Of a DNA stretch of 64,000 nt, positions 1 to 7,818 are shown in pieces (the stretch's first letter is position 1; each line of letters starts with the position of its first letter). The position numbers and the translations under genes were made by a program. The notes below the pieces were generated by a model. That model did no database searches. It worked only from the letters and a program-made list of their open reading frames with translations, and was not told the origin of the DNA. Source of the stretch: Pelomonas nitida (GTDB taxonomy: Bacteria; Pseudomonadota; Gammaproteobacteria; Burkholderiales; Burkholderiaceae_C); contig NZ_JBIGIA010000003.1 in assembly GCF_043555975.1 (NCBI RefSeq), positions 307,356-371,355 on the forward strand, in the 5' to 3' direction.

Positions 1-570
1 CGTGTCCTCATCATTCCCGGCCTGCACGACAGCGGCCCGGCGCACTGGCAGACCTGGCTGCAGGGCCAGTACCGTGACGCCCGCCGCGTCACGCAGCGCG
101 ACCCGAGCAAGCCCGAGCTGGAGCGTTGGGCCGAGCGCATCCAGCGCACGCTGGAAGTGGCAGGTGACGGCGAATGGCTGGCCGTGGCCCACAGCTTCGG
201 CTGCCTGGCCCTGGCCCGCCACCTCGCCGAGCATGCCGACTCGCCCATCCGCGAAGCGCTGTTCGTCGCCCCGGCCGAGCCCGACAAGTTCGGCCTCGCC
301 GAGGCCTTGCCCCACCACCGCCTGCCACGCCGCTCGCGCCTGCTGGCCAGCAGCAATGACCCCTGGATGAGCGCCGCCAGCGCCGCCCGCTGGGCGCACC
401 GCTGGGGCGCCAGCTACAGCAACCTCGGGGCCGTGGGCCACATCAACGCCGAGGCCGGCTTCGGCCCGCTACCGGCAGCCAAGAGCTGGGTCGACGCCGC
501 CCGCGCCCGCCACGCGGCGGAGCACCGGCCGCGGCATGCGGAGTTCAGGGAGTGGGCGTTTGCAATTTAG
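1..570 (+). CDS. RBBP9/YdeN-family alpha/beta hydrolase (5' end missing)
   Basis: Serine hydrolase of the small RBBP9/YdeN family. The window opens inside the gene, so the first few codons are missing; the frame is open from base 1. The readable protein starts with the beta-strand/oxyanion motif VLIIPGLHDSGPAHWQ. The nucleophile elbow is AHSFGC (Ser of the triad), the likely acid is the Asp of SNDPWMS, and the likely catalytic His is in GHINAEAGFG. These three elements, their order and the short length of about 190 residues fit the family. The natural substrate is unknown; the family is cytosolic and usually annotated as an esterase. It stands alone and is followed by a long AT-richer gap. 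Confidence 0.85.
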   Translation, partial: RVLIIPGLHDSGPAHWQTWLQGQYRDARRVTQRDPSKPELERWAERIQRTLEVAGDGEWLAVAHSFGCLALARHLAEHADSPIREALFVAPAEPDKFGLAEALPHHRLPRRSRLLASSNDPWMSAASAARWAHRWGASYSNLGAVGHINAEAGFGPLPAAKSWVDAARARHAAEHRPRHAEFREWAFAI

Positions 571-1004
571 TGCGGACAGCACGAAACAAGATCTCTCAAG
601 AAAAGCCACCCAAATCATTAATTGGCAAAAGATTTTCTTCGGCGCGATTTGCGGGCTGGCGGGCCGACTACCGCACTCAAATATCTTGTCCAACCCGCCA
701 TTCAATAAAATAAATGACATCAAAATAATCACAAAGTAAAACCACCAGCAATGCGACACGATCCACGATCGTTTGGCCAAAGAATTACACTCGAACCTGG
801 TCGAATGCACGGCACGCAGTTCTCCAGGACATCGCACCACTGAGCTGGGCTTGGCTAGGTGAAGCCATGTTGACCAGCTGGTAAAAATTCCCCGCAACAC
901 CCCAGCAAATCGCCAAAAATTACCGCGAGACGCATTGCATTCACCTTGAAAATTTAAATTCGTCAAATGCAAGAAATTTTGACGGATTCAAATTAGGTAA
1001 ATAA
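571..1004. other. AT-richer intergenic region, no gene seen
   Basis: This 434-bp stretch is visibly poorer in GC than its surroundings, with runs such as cattcaataaaataaatgac. Short frames on both strands show no codon bias or recognisable motif. Near its right end an inverted repeat CGTCAAA / TTTGACG (961-984, 10-nt loop) sits 20 bp before the start of the lipoprotein gene and could be an operator or leader hairpin. The base composition suggests acquired or degenerate DNA. Confidence 0.5.
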
Positions 1005-1847
1005 ATGCGCATCGAAATGACGAAGGTACTCGTGGCTCTGCCTCTGGTCGTGGCACTTGCTGCTTGCGGTGGCGGAGGCAGCGACAGCAGCCCGTCTGAC
1101 AACTCAAGCGTCGGCACGAACACCCCAACGCCAACCCCGACCACCGGCACCGGCGGCTCAACGCCGTCTGCCGTGGCAACTGCTTATGCCCAAGGTTCCT
1201 CGCCGGCCTACCATATTGCCGGCGTGAGTGAACAGTCGTTTGGCGTCTTGAAAACAGCCGAACAGTTGGCCGACGGCAGCGTGGTGACCGTGAATTCGTA
1301 CCAGTTGACCGGGACCGCGCGCGCCGTGGCCGATGTCGCGGGGGATGCCGACTTCGCCTTGGGTCGCTGGAGAAAGGGAACCGCAACAACGTCGAGCGGC
1401 AGCTCCCAACTGGAGTCGTTTTCCAACGGTGCCTATCACTACGTCGTCTACAACAGGCCGACCGCATTTCCTGCAAGCGGCACCTACAAGTGCGATGAAG
1501 GCAAGTTCACGTCGCCAAGCCAAGTCAGCGGCACCTCGACCACCTATTTCGCCAACGCGACGGGCACGGCCAACCTGAGCTTCGCGAACAGCGTCGCCAC
1601 GGTGGACGTGACCATCTCGATCACGGCGGGCAACAGCCGCGGCACGCTGACCTACAACGGCCGCACACTCCAAACGCCGGATGCCTACACCATCGCTGGC
1701 GCCTATCTGGGAAGTGGCGCGGGCATGGTCATCGGGACGGCTACGGGCGCCAACAACCAGCTGCGCATCGTCTCGCCGTTCCGAGTCATCGCAGGTGATT
1801 CGGGCTACGTGGGGATTGCGGTCTTCACATGCACGCCGACGCCGTGA
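1005..1847 (+). CDS. putative lipoprotein of unknown function
   Basis: A 280-residue exported protein I do not recognise. A short hydrophobic signal ends in the lipobox LAAC, followed by a Gly/Ser patch and a low-complexity Thr/Pro linker (about residues 45-60), then a beta-rich globular part. Two later cysteines (YKCDEG and VFTCTP near the C-terminus) could form a disulfide. The lipid anchor predicts attachment to the outer membrane facing the periplasm. The start at 1005 is preceded by a weak TAGG; an in-frame ATG at 1017 is an alternative. A strong terminator follows. Downstream of an AT-richer gap and with no functional neighbour, it may be an accessory gene. Confidence 0.7.
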   Translation: MRIEMTKVLVALPLVVALAACGGGGSDSSPSDNSSVGTNTPTPTPTTGTGGSTPSAVATAYAQGSSPAYHIAGVSEQSFGVLKTAEQLADGSVVTVNSYQLTGTARAVADVAGDADFALGRWRKGTATTSSGSSQLESFSNGAYHYVVYNRPTAFPASGTYKCDEGKFTSPSQVSGTSTTYFANATGTANLSFANSVATVDVTISITAGNSRGTLTYNGRTLQTPDAYTIAGAYLGSGAGMVIGTATGANNQLRIVSPFRVIAGDSGYVGIAVFTCTPTP

Positions 1848-1898
1848 ACCCAGACCCTCAAGCCAAGGACGCCTACCGGGCACCTTGAGCAACGTACG

Positions 1899-1924
1899 AA
1901 GCCGGCCCTGCGCCGGCTTTTTTG
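1899..1924 (+). terminator. Rho-independent terminator of the lipoprotein gene
   Basis: Stem AAGCCGGC / GCCGGCTT with a 5-nt loop followed by a run of T (TTTTTT). It lies about 50 bp after the lipoprotein stop codon and just before the convergent dienelactone hydrolase gene. Confidence 0.85.
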
Positions 1925-1930
1925 TTGTCG

Positions 1931-2815
1931 CTACCCCAGCATCTGCCTGAACGCCCCCAACGTCCTCTCCCACGCCAGCTTGGCCGACGCCGCATCGAAC
2001 CTCGGCGTCGTGTCGTTGTTGAAGCCGTGCTGCGTGCCGGCGTAGACGAATTGCTCGTAGCGAACGCCGGCTGCCTTGAGTGCGGTCTCGTAGGCAGGCC
2101 AGCTGGCGTTGACGCGTTCGTCGTTGCCGGCGTAGTGCAGCAGCAGACGCGCCTTGATGCGGGGCACGTCGACGGCGGCCGGGGCGCCGCCGTAGAAGGG
2201 CACGGCCACGGCGAGTTCGGGCAGTTGCGTGGCCACATGGTTGGCCAGCGCGCCGCCCCAGCAGAAGCCCACGGCGCCCAGCTTGCCGTTGGCCTCGGGC
2301 AGCGTCATCAGGCCGCGCGCGCCGGCGACGATGTCGGCGCGGGCCTTGGCGGGGTCGAGCTTGCCGAACAGTTCGCGTGCCTTGTCCTCATCGCCCGGGT
2401 AGCCGCCCAGCGGGGTCAACGCATCAGGGGCATAGGCCAGGTAGCCGGCCAGCGCGACGCGGCGCGCGATGTCCTCGATGTGCGGGTTCAGGCCACGGTT
2501 CTCGTGGATGACCAGCACGGCCGGCAGCTTGCCCGTGGCGCCGGCCGGCCGCGCCAGATAGCCCTTGACCTCGCCGTTGCCGTCGGGTGACGGGAAGGCC
2601 TGGCGCCGCGTCACCAGGCGCGCGTCGTCGGGCTTGACCTGCTGGGCGGCTGCGAAATCGGGGCTCAGCGCGGCCAGCAGTGCGGCGGCGCCGGCCGGCC
2701 CGCCGGCAAAGGTGGCCGCCTGCTCCAGAAAGCCGCGGCGGCTGAGGTCTCCGTGCACATAGCGGTCGAACAGCGGCCAGGCCTGCGCGGGGATGTCACG
2801 CGGATTCGTCATCAC
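1931..2815 (-). CDS. dienelactone hydrolase family protein, Tat-exported
   Basis: Alpha/beta hydrolase of the carboxymethylenebutenolidase (dienelactone hydrolase) family, 294 aa. The triad is visible: Cys185 in GFCWGG, Asp232 in AGNDERV and His262 in TQHGFNN. Glu105 in the HENRG motif, which tunes the Cys in this family, is present. The N-terminus carries a twin-arginine motif SRRGFLEQ (residues 25-32) followed by an Ala/Gly hydrophobic stretch, so the folded enzyme is probably exported, as in many 'YghX-like' members. Real substrates of exported members are not established. The gene is divergent from the CysB-type regulator, with a palindrome-rich 116-bp gap between them. Confidence 0.88.
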   Translation of the reverse strand: MMTNPRDIPAQAWPLFDRYVHGDLSRRGFLEQAATFAGGPAGAAALLAALSPDFAAAQQVKPDDARLVTRRQAFPSPDGNGEVKGYLARPAGATGKLPAVLVIHENRGLNPHIEDIARRVALAGYLAYAPDALTPLGGYPGDEDKARELFGKLDPAKARADIVAGARGLMTLPEANGKLGAVGFCWGGALANHVATQLPELAVAVPFYGGAPAAVDVPRIKARLLLHYAGNDERVNASWPAYETALKAAGVRYEQFVYAGTQHGFNNDTTPRFDAASAKLAWERTLGAFRQMLG

Positions 2816-2844
2816 AAAGCTCCTTATGCGGGGACTGGCCGACT

Positions 2845-2881
2845 GTAGGGGCCCTACCCATCAGGAACCGCATATCGATAT
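2845..2881. promoter_or_regulatory. paired palindromes between the hydrolase gene and cysB
   Basis: Two short palindromes sit in the divergent intergenic region: GTAGGGGCCCTAC (2845-2857, 6-bp arms about a central G) and ATATCGATAT (2872-2881). Dyads in this position are typical LysR-family operator candidates, here possibly for autoregulation of the CysB-type gene or control of the hydrolase gene. No binding evidence is available from sequence alone. Confidence 0.35.
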
Positions 2882-2931
2882 CGCGATTCGTTCGACGACA
2901 GAAGCGGCGGCACTTCACAGAATCGCTCCGC

Positions 2932-3906
2932 ATGAACTTCCAGCAGCTCCGTTCCGTTCGCGAGGCCCAGCGCCGCGGCTTCAACCTGACCGAGGTGGCG
3001 CAGGCCCTGCACACGTCTCAGCCCGGGGTGAGCCGCCAGATCCGTGAGCTGGAGGAGGAGCTGGGCATCGAGCTGTTCGTGCGCGTCGGCAAGCGGCTCA
3101 CGGGGCTGACCGAGCCGGGCGAGCAGGTGCTGCCAGTCATCGAGCGGCTGCTGCTGGAAGCCGAGAACCTGAAGCGCGCGGCGGACGACTTCGCCCAGGC
3201 CGGCAGCGGCCGGCTGCGCATCGCCGCCACACACAGCCAGGCGCGCTACGCACTGCCGCCGGCCGTGCGGGACTTTCGCGCCCACCACCCCGACGTGAGC
3301 CTGCACCTGCAGCAGGGCTCGCCGCAGCAGATCGCGCGGCTGCTGCTGGACGGCGAGGCCGACGTGGGCATCGCCACCGAGGCGCTGGCAGAGTACCCCG
3401 AACTCATCGCCCTGCCCTGCTACCGCTGGACGCATTCGGTCGTCGTCACACCCGGCCACCCGCTGCAGGAAGGGCCGTTGACGCTGGCCCGGCTGGCGCA
3501 GTTCCCCATCATCACGTACGAGCCTGGCTACACCGGCCGCTCGCACATCGACGCCGCCTTCGCGGCCGCCCAGCTGCAGCCGCACATCGTGCTCAGCGCG
3601 ATGGACGCCGACGTCATCAAGACCTACGTGGAGCTGGGCCTCGGCGTGGGCATCGTCGCGGCGATCGCGTTCGACGAGGACCGCGACCGCCACCTGCGCG
3701 CCATCGACGCCCGCCACCTGTTCGAAGACAACATGACCCGACTGGCCGTGCGCCGCAGCGCCTACCTGCGCGACTACGTGTACGAGTTCATCCAGACCTT
3801 CGCGTCACCGCTCAAGCGCGAGGTGGTGGACGCCGCGCGCCACGAGGCCGTCGCCGCGCCCGCCGATGGCGATGAGCCGGCCCAGCCCTGGTTCAAGGCC
3901 GCCTGA
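2932..3906 (+). CDS. cysB: CysB-type LysR regulator of sulfur assimilation
   Basis: LysR-family activator of the CysB/Cbl branch, 324 aa. The N-terminal helix-turn-helix reads LTEVAQALHTSQPGVSRQIR (about residues 19-38). The effector domain starts with the CysB-specific ligand loop AATHSQARY around residue 100, matching the TTHTQARY loop that holds sulfate or N-acetylserine in CysB. CysB-type proteins activate sulfate uptake and reduction genes under sulfur limitation. The next gene, 72 bp downstream on the same strand, encodes a sulfate-binding protein, which supports the assignment. The C-terminus is somewhat longer than in enteric CysB. Confidence 0.9.
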   Translation: MNFQQLRSVREAQRRGFNLTEVAQALHTSQPGVSRQIRELEEELGIELFVRVGKRLTGLTEPGEQVLPVIERLLLEAENLKRAADDFAQAGSGRLRIAATHSQARYALPPAVRDFRAHHPDVSLHLQQGSPQQIARLLLDGEADVGIATEALAEYPELIALPCYRWTHSVVVTPGHPLQEGPLTLARLAQFPIITYEPGYTGRSHIDAAFAAAQLQPHIVLSAMDADVIKTYVELGLGVGIVAAIAFDEDRDRHLRAIDARHLFEDNMTRLAVRRSAYLRDYVYEFIQTFASPLKREVVDAARHEAVAAPADGDEPAQPWFKAA

Positions 3907-3978
3907 CCCGGGCCCCGCTCCATCCAAGACCCTCCCGACACCCTCTTTTCCCGCCCTGCCCTCCACGACCACCCAGCC

Positions 3979-4971
3979 ATGCGCCGACTTCTCACTGCCC
4001 TCACCTTCACCGTTGCCGCTGCCGGCGCCCTTGCCGACACCACGCTGCTCAACGTGTCCTACGACCCGACGCGCGAGCTCTACCAGGACTTCAACAAGGC
4101 CTTCGCCGCCAACTGGAAGACCAAGACGGGCGAGGCACTGAGCATCAAGGCATCGCACGGCGGCTCGGGCAAGCAGGCCCGCTCCGTCATCGACGGGCTG
4201 CAGGCAGACGTCGTGACGCTGGCCCTGGCCTACGACATCGACGCGCTGGCCGACATCAAGCTGCTGCCGCTCGACTGGCAGAAGAAGCTGCCCCACAACT
4301 CGACGCCCTACACGTCGACCATCGTGTTCCTCGTGCGCAAGGGCAACCCCAAGCTGATCAAGGACTGGCCGGACCTGATCCGCCCCGGTGTGGAGGTCAT
4401 CACGCCCAACCCCAAGACCAGCGGCGGTGCGCGCTGGAACTACCTGGCCGCCTGGGGCTATTCGATCAAGAGCGGCGGCACGCCTGCGGCCGCGCAGGAC
4501 TTCGTCAAGAAGATCTACGCCAACACCAAGGTGCTGGACTCGGGCGCGCGCGGCGCGACGACGACCTTCGTCGAGCGCGGCATCGGCGACGTGCTGATTG
4601 CGTGGGAGAACGAGGCCTACCTCGCCGTCAAGGAGCTGGGCCCGGACAAGTTCGAGATCGTCACGCCGAGCATCTCCATCCTGGCCGAGCCGCCGGTGGC
4701 CGTGGTGGACAAGGTCGTCGACAAGCGCGGCACGCGCAAGCAGGCGCAGGCCTACCTGGAATACCTCTACAGCCCGGAAGGCCAGGAGATCGCGGCGCAG
4801 AACTACTACCGCCCGCGTGACGCCCAGGTCGCGGCCAAGTACGCCAAGACCTTCGGCCCGGTGAAGCTGTTCACCATCGACGAGCTGTTCGGCAGCTGGC
4901 GCCAGGTGCAGAAGGCGCACTTCGACGACGGCGGCACCTTCGACAAGATCTACACGCCCGGCGCGAAGTAA
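3979..4971 (+). CDS. sbp: periplasmic sulfate-binding protein of the sulfate ABC transporter
   Basis: Solute-binding protein for sulfate/thiosulfate, 330 aa, with a cleavable signal ending near AGALA/DTT. Family signatures are SYDPTRELY at the mature N-terminus, the anion-binding loop HGGSGKQAR, and PKTSGGARWNYLAAW in the second lobe. It delivers sulfate to a CysTWA permease; those permease genes are not in this window, so the subunit is encoded as an orphan. Position directly behind cysB suggests sulfur-starvation control. Sbp and CysP are hard to separate by eye, so the symbol is the less certain part. Confidence 0.9.
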   Translation: MRRLLTALTFTVAAAGALADTTLLNVSYDPTRELYQDFNKAFAANWKTKTGEALSIKASHGGSGKQARSVIDGLQADVVTLALAYDIDALADIKLLPLDWQKKLPHNSTPYTSTIVFLVRKGNPKLIKDWPDLIRPGVEVITPNPKTSGGARWNYLAAWGYSIKSGGTPAAAQDFVKKIYANTKVLDSGARGATTTFVERGIGDVLIAWENEAYLAVKELGPDKFEIVTPSISILAEPPVAVVDKVVDKRGTRKQAQAYLEYLYSPEGQEIAAQNYYRPRDAQVAAKYAKTFGPVKLFTIDELFGSWRQVQKAHFDDGGTFDKIYTPGAK

Positions 4972-5008
4972 GTTCCGCCACTTCTACCGGCGCGGTCAGC
5001 CGGCGGCT

Positions 5009-5995
5009 TCAGCCCGCGCCACCGCGCCCACCCGACCCACCGCGTGGCCCGGGCCCGCCCCGCAGCGGCATGGCGCCGCCCGGCATGGGCGGGCGCCGGC
5101 CCGGGCCGCCCAGTGGCCCTCCCTGCGGGCCGCCGGGAGGGCCGCCGAAAGGACCACCCGGAGGCCCGGCCTCGACGGGGTTGGACACGGTGGGGTCCAC
5201 GCCCACCACGATGCCCGCCGCATAGCCGGCCTCGACGCTGCCGAACACCGTCAGCATCTCGGCCTCCGCGCCGTCGCTGAACACGCCGTCGTCTTCGAGC
5301 CGCAGCACCGAGGTGTTCGGCCCCTTGCCGTAGAGCGGGCTCGCGTACACGGCCGCATTCACGCGGTCGGGGAAGGCGAACTGCGTCGTCGCCATGGACG
5401 GGCTGTCGTTCTTCAGCGCGCCGCTGGCCAGGAAGGCCATGCAGTGGATGTGCGTGATGCGCCCCTCGTACCAGCCCGGGTAGATGGTCGTGAAGCTGAC
5501 CGTGCCGTCGGCGCCGCTGCGCTGCACGCCCCGCAGGAAGCTGCGGCCGGACTGGCCCGGGTTGCCCATGCCGTCGTAGCCGGAGTAGCGGCCGTCGCGG
5601 TCGCAGTGCCAGACATAGACCCAGGCGCCCGCGATGGGCCGGCAGCCGTTGTTCACGTCGACCAGCCTGACGCGCAAGGTGAGCGGCACGCCAGGGCAGC
5701 CCTCGGTGATGTCGGCGCGCAGCAGCGCCGCGCCGGCCAGCGCGGCGCGCAGCGGGAACGGCCCCTCGGTTTCCGTGGGCGCGACGCGGCAGGCTGGCAG
5801 GCCGCCGGCCAGCAGCCGGTCCAGCCGCGCCAGGTCGCTGTCGGCAGGCGTGGGTGTCATGCCCGGTGAAGGCCCCGTGCCGGCACAGCCGAGCAGCGAC
5901 GCAGCGCCCAGCCCGCCGGCAGCCCCCAGCAAGCGGCGCCGCCCGGTGGGCGGCAGAGACCCGGCCGTTGCCGGGGAGGGAGGAGGCTTGGCCAT
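5009..5995 (-). CDS. exported intradiol ring-cleavage dioxygenase-like protein
   Basis: Protein of 328 aa related to the catalytic domain of protocatechuate/catechol intradiol dioxygenases. All four non-heme iron ligand positions can be seen: Tyr in DGRYSGY, Tyr in PGWYEGR and both His in THIHCM. The start at 5995 has an AGGAC ribosome site; the N-terminus has RRR followed by LLGAAGG and then a lipobox-like SLLGC, so it is a likely Tat substrate and lipoprotein. The C-terminal 70 residues are almost entirely Gly/Pro/Arg repeats (GGPPGGP type), unlike soluble aromatic-pathway dioxygenases. No other aromatic-degradation genes are nearby. Exported homologues exist but their substrates are not established. 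Confidence 0.85.
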   Translation of the reverse strand: MAKPPPSPATAGSLPPTGRRRLLGAAGGLGAASLLGCAGTGPSPGMTPTPADSDLARLDRLLAGGLPACRVAPTETEGPFPLRAALAGAALLRADITEGCPGVPLTLRVRLVDVNNGCRPIAGAWVYVWHCDRDGRYSGYDGMGNPGQSGRSFLRGVQRSGADGTVSFTTIYPGWYEGRITHIHCMAFLASGALKNDSPSMATTQFAFPDRVNAAVYASPLYGKGPNTSVLRLEDDGVFSDGAEAEMLTVFGSVEAGYAAGIVVGVDPTVSNPVEAGPPGGPFGGPPGGPQGGPLGGPGRRPPMPGGAMPLRGGPGPRGGSGGRGGAG

Positions 5996-6275
5996 GTCGG
6001 GCGTCCTTGCGAGGTCTGGCAGGTGTCGGGAGCGCCGGCAGGGCCAAAGCCATACCGGGCCGCACCGGGCAAAGGCAGGCAATGTCGCAGCGGGCGGTAT
6101 CGCCCGTGTCTGCAGAATGTGTCGGGCAGACACATGCCGCTGCGCCGCCCGGCGTGCATCGGCACCGCGCAGGCCGGCCGACAAGCGCGGGAGCGGGTTT
6201 CTGCTAGCCTGCCAGCGTCAACGCCGGGCCCTGGGGAACCGTTGGCCCCGTGCCCTGCCCGAAAGGCCCCGTCCG

Positions 6276-7814
6276 ATGAAAGCCCTGCCCCGCGCCGCGC
6301 TGTACGCGACCCTGCTGCTGCTCGCGGCCTGCCACAGCACACCCCAACAGACGCCGGCTGCCCGCAGCACCGCCACCAGCGCCGCGCAGGACGCCCTCTG
6401 GCTGGACCGCCTCACCTGGGGCGCCGGCAGCGCCGATCTGGCTGCCGTTCGGCGCCAGGGCCGTGAGGCCTGGCTCACCGAGCAATTGACGCCGCGAACC
6501 GCCGCCGCCCTGCCGGAGGCCGCCCAGGCCCAGATCCAGGCGATGACGGTGTCGCAACAACCGCTGGTACCGCTGGTGCAGCAGATGGAAGCGCAGCGCA
6601 AGGCCGCCGACGCCATCACCGACGATGCCGCCAAGGCCGAGGCACAGAAGGCCTACCAGCAGGCCATGACACGGCTGGCCCGCGAGGCGTCCGCGCGCCA
6701 GCTGCTGAACGCGCTGTATTCGCCACGCCAGCTGCAGGAGCAGATGACGTGGTTCTGGTTCAACCACTTCAACGTGCACCAGTTCAAGCACAACCTGCGC
6801 GCGATGGTGGGCGACTACGAGCAAGGCCTGCGCGAACGCTCGCTGGGGTCGTTCCGCGAGCTGCTGGGCTACACGGCCCACCACCCGGCCATGCTGCGCT
6901 ACCTGGACAACGAGCAGAACGCCGCCAACCGCATCAACGAGAACTACGCCCGCGAGCTGCTGGAGCTGCACACCCTGGGCGTGGGCGGCGGCTACAGCCA
7001 GCGCGACGTGCAGGAGCTGGCCCGCGTGCTCACCGGGCTGGGCGTGAACCTGGGCGACAACCGCCCCAAGCTCAAGCCCGCGCAGGAGGCGCAATACCGC
7101 CGCGACGGCCTCACCGAGTTCAACCCGGCCCGCCACGACTTCGGCGACAAGACGCTGCTGGGCATCACCGTCAAGGGCCGCGGCTATGCGGAGCTGGACG
7201 AGGTGCTCGACCGGCTCGCCCGGCACCCGAGCACGGCCCGCTTCGTCTCGCACAAGCTGGCGCAGTATTTCGTGGCCGACGAGCCGCCGCCGGCGCTGGT
7301 CAGGCGCATGGCCGAGCGCTGGCAGCAGAGCGACGGCAGCATCGCCGAGGTGTTGCGCGCCATGATCGCCGCGCCGGAGTTCGAGGCCTCGCTGGGCCGC
7401 AAGTTCAAGGACCCGACGCATTACGTCGTCTCCGCCGTGCGGCTGGCCTACGCCGACAAGGTGGTGCTGAACACGGCCCCCATGATCGGCTGGCTCTACC
7501 GCCTGGGCCAGGCGCCCTACAACCGCCAAACGCCCGACGGCTACGCGATGGACGAGAGCGCCTGGGCAGGCCCCGGGCAGATGACCACGCGCTTCGAGAT
7601 CGCGCGCGCCATCGGCAGCGGCAGCGCCGGGCTGTTCAAGGTGGAAGGCGAGCCCAAGGACCGGCCGGCCTTCCCGCAGATCGCCAACCCGCTGTATTAC
7701 GACGGCATCGCGCCCCGGCTGGCGGCGCCCACGCAGCAGGCGCTCGGCACGGCCACTTCGCCGCAGGAATGGAACACCTACCTGCTCGCCTCCCCCGATT
7801 TCATGCACAGGTGA
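6276..7814 (+). CDS. DUF1800 family protein, putative lipoprotein
   Basis: DUF1800 protein, 512 aa. The signal ends in a lipobox-like LLAAC. A family hallmark is the helical stretch MTWFWFNHFNVHQFKHNLRA and the later NENYARELLELHTLGV, both conserved in DUF1800. The middle includes an Ala/Gln/Lys-rich helical insert (about residues 85-130). The function is not known; DUF1800 and DUF1501 genes are almost always paired in bacteria, as here, where the next gene starts 4 bp after this stop. The start at 6276 fits the signal peptide; an upstream extension in the same frame lacks coding character. Confidence 0.88.
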   Translation: MKALPRAALYATLLLLAACHSTPQQTPAARSTATSAAQDALWLDRLTWGAGSADLAAVRRQGREAWLTEQLTPRTAAALPEAAQAQIQAMTVSQQPLVPLVQQMEAQRKAADAITDDAAKAEAQKAYQQAMTRLAREASARQLLNALYSPRQLQEQMTWFWFNHFNVHQFKHNLRAMVGDYEQGLRERSLGSFRELLGYTAHHPAMLRYLDNEQNAANRINENYARELLELHTLGVGGGYSQRDVQELARVLTGLGVNLGDNRPKLKPAQEAQYRRDGLTEFNPARHDFGDKTLLGITVKGRGYAELDEVLDRLARHPSTARFVSHKLAQYFVADEPPPALVRRMAERWQQSDGSIAEVLRAMIAAPEFEASLGRKFKDPTHYVVSAVRLAYADKVVLNTAPMIGWLYRLGQAPYNRQTPDGYAMDESAWAGPGQMTTRFEIARAIGSGSAGLFKVEGEPKDRPAFPQIANPLYYDGIAPRLAAPTQQALGTATSPQEWNTYLLASPDFMHR

Positions 7815-7818
7815 AGCC

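Noticed and set aside
469..972. Minus-strand frame of 167 codons in the AT-richer gap
   Set aside because: Runs into the hydrolase gene, lacks codon bias, and shows no recognisable motif.
1158..1973. Minus-strand frame (271 codons) opposite the lipoprotein gene
   Set aside because: No motif or ribosome site, crosses the lipoprotein terminator, and the lipoprotein strand has a signal peptide and lipobox.
5634..6275. N-terminal extension of the DUF1800 protein upstream of 6276
   Set aside because: It would cover the dioxygenase gene on the other strand; the start at 6276 gives a proper signal peptide with lipobox.
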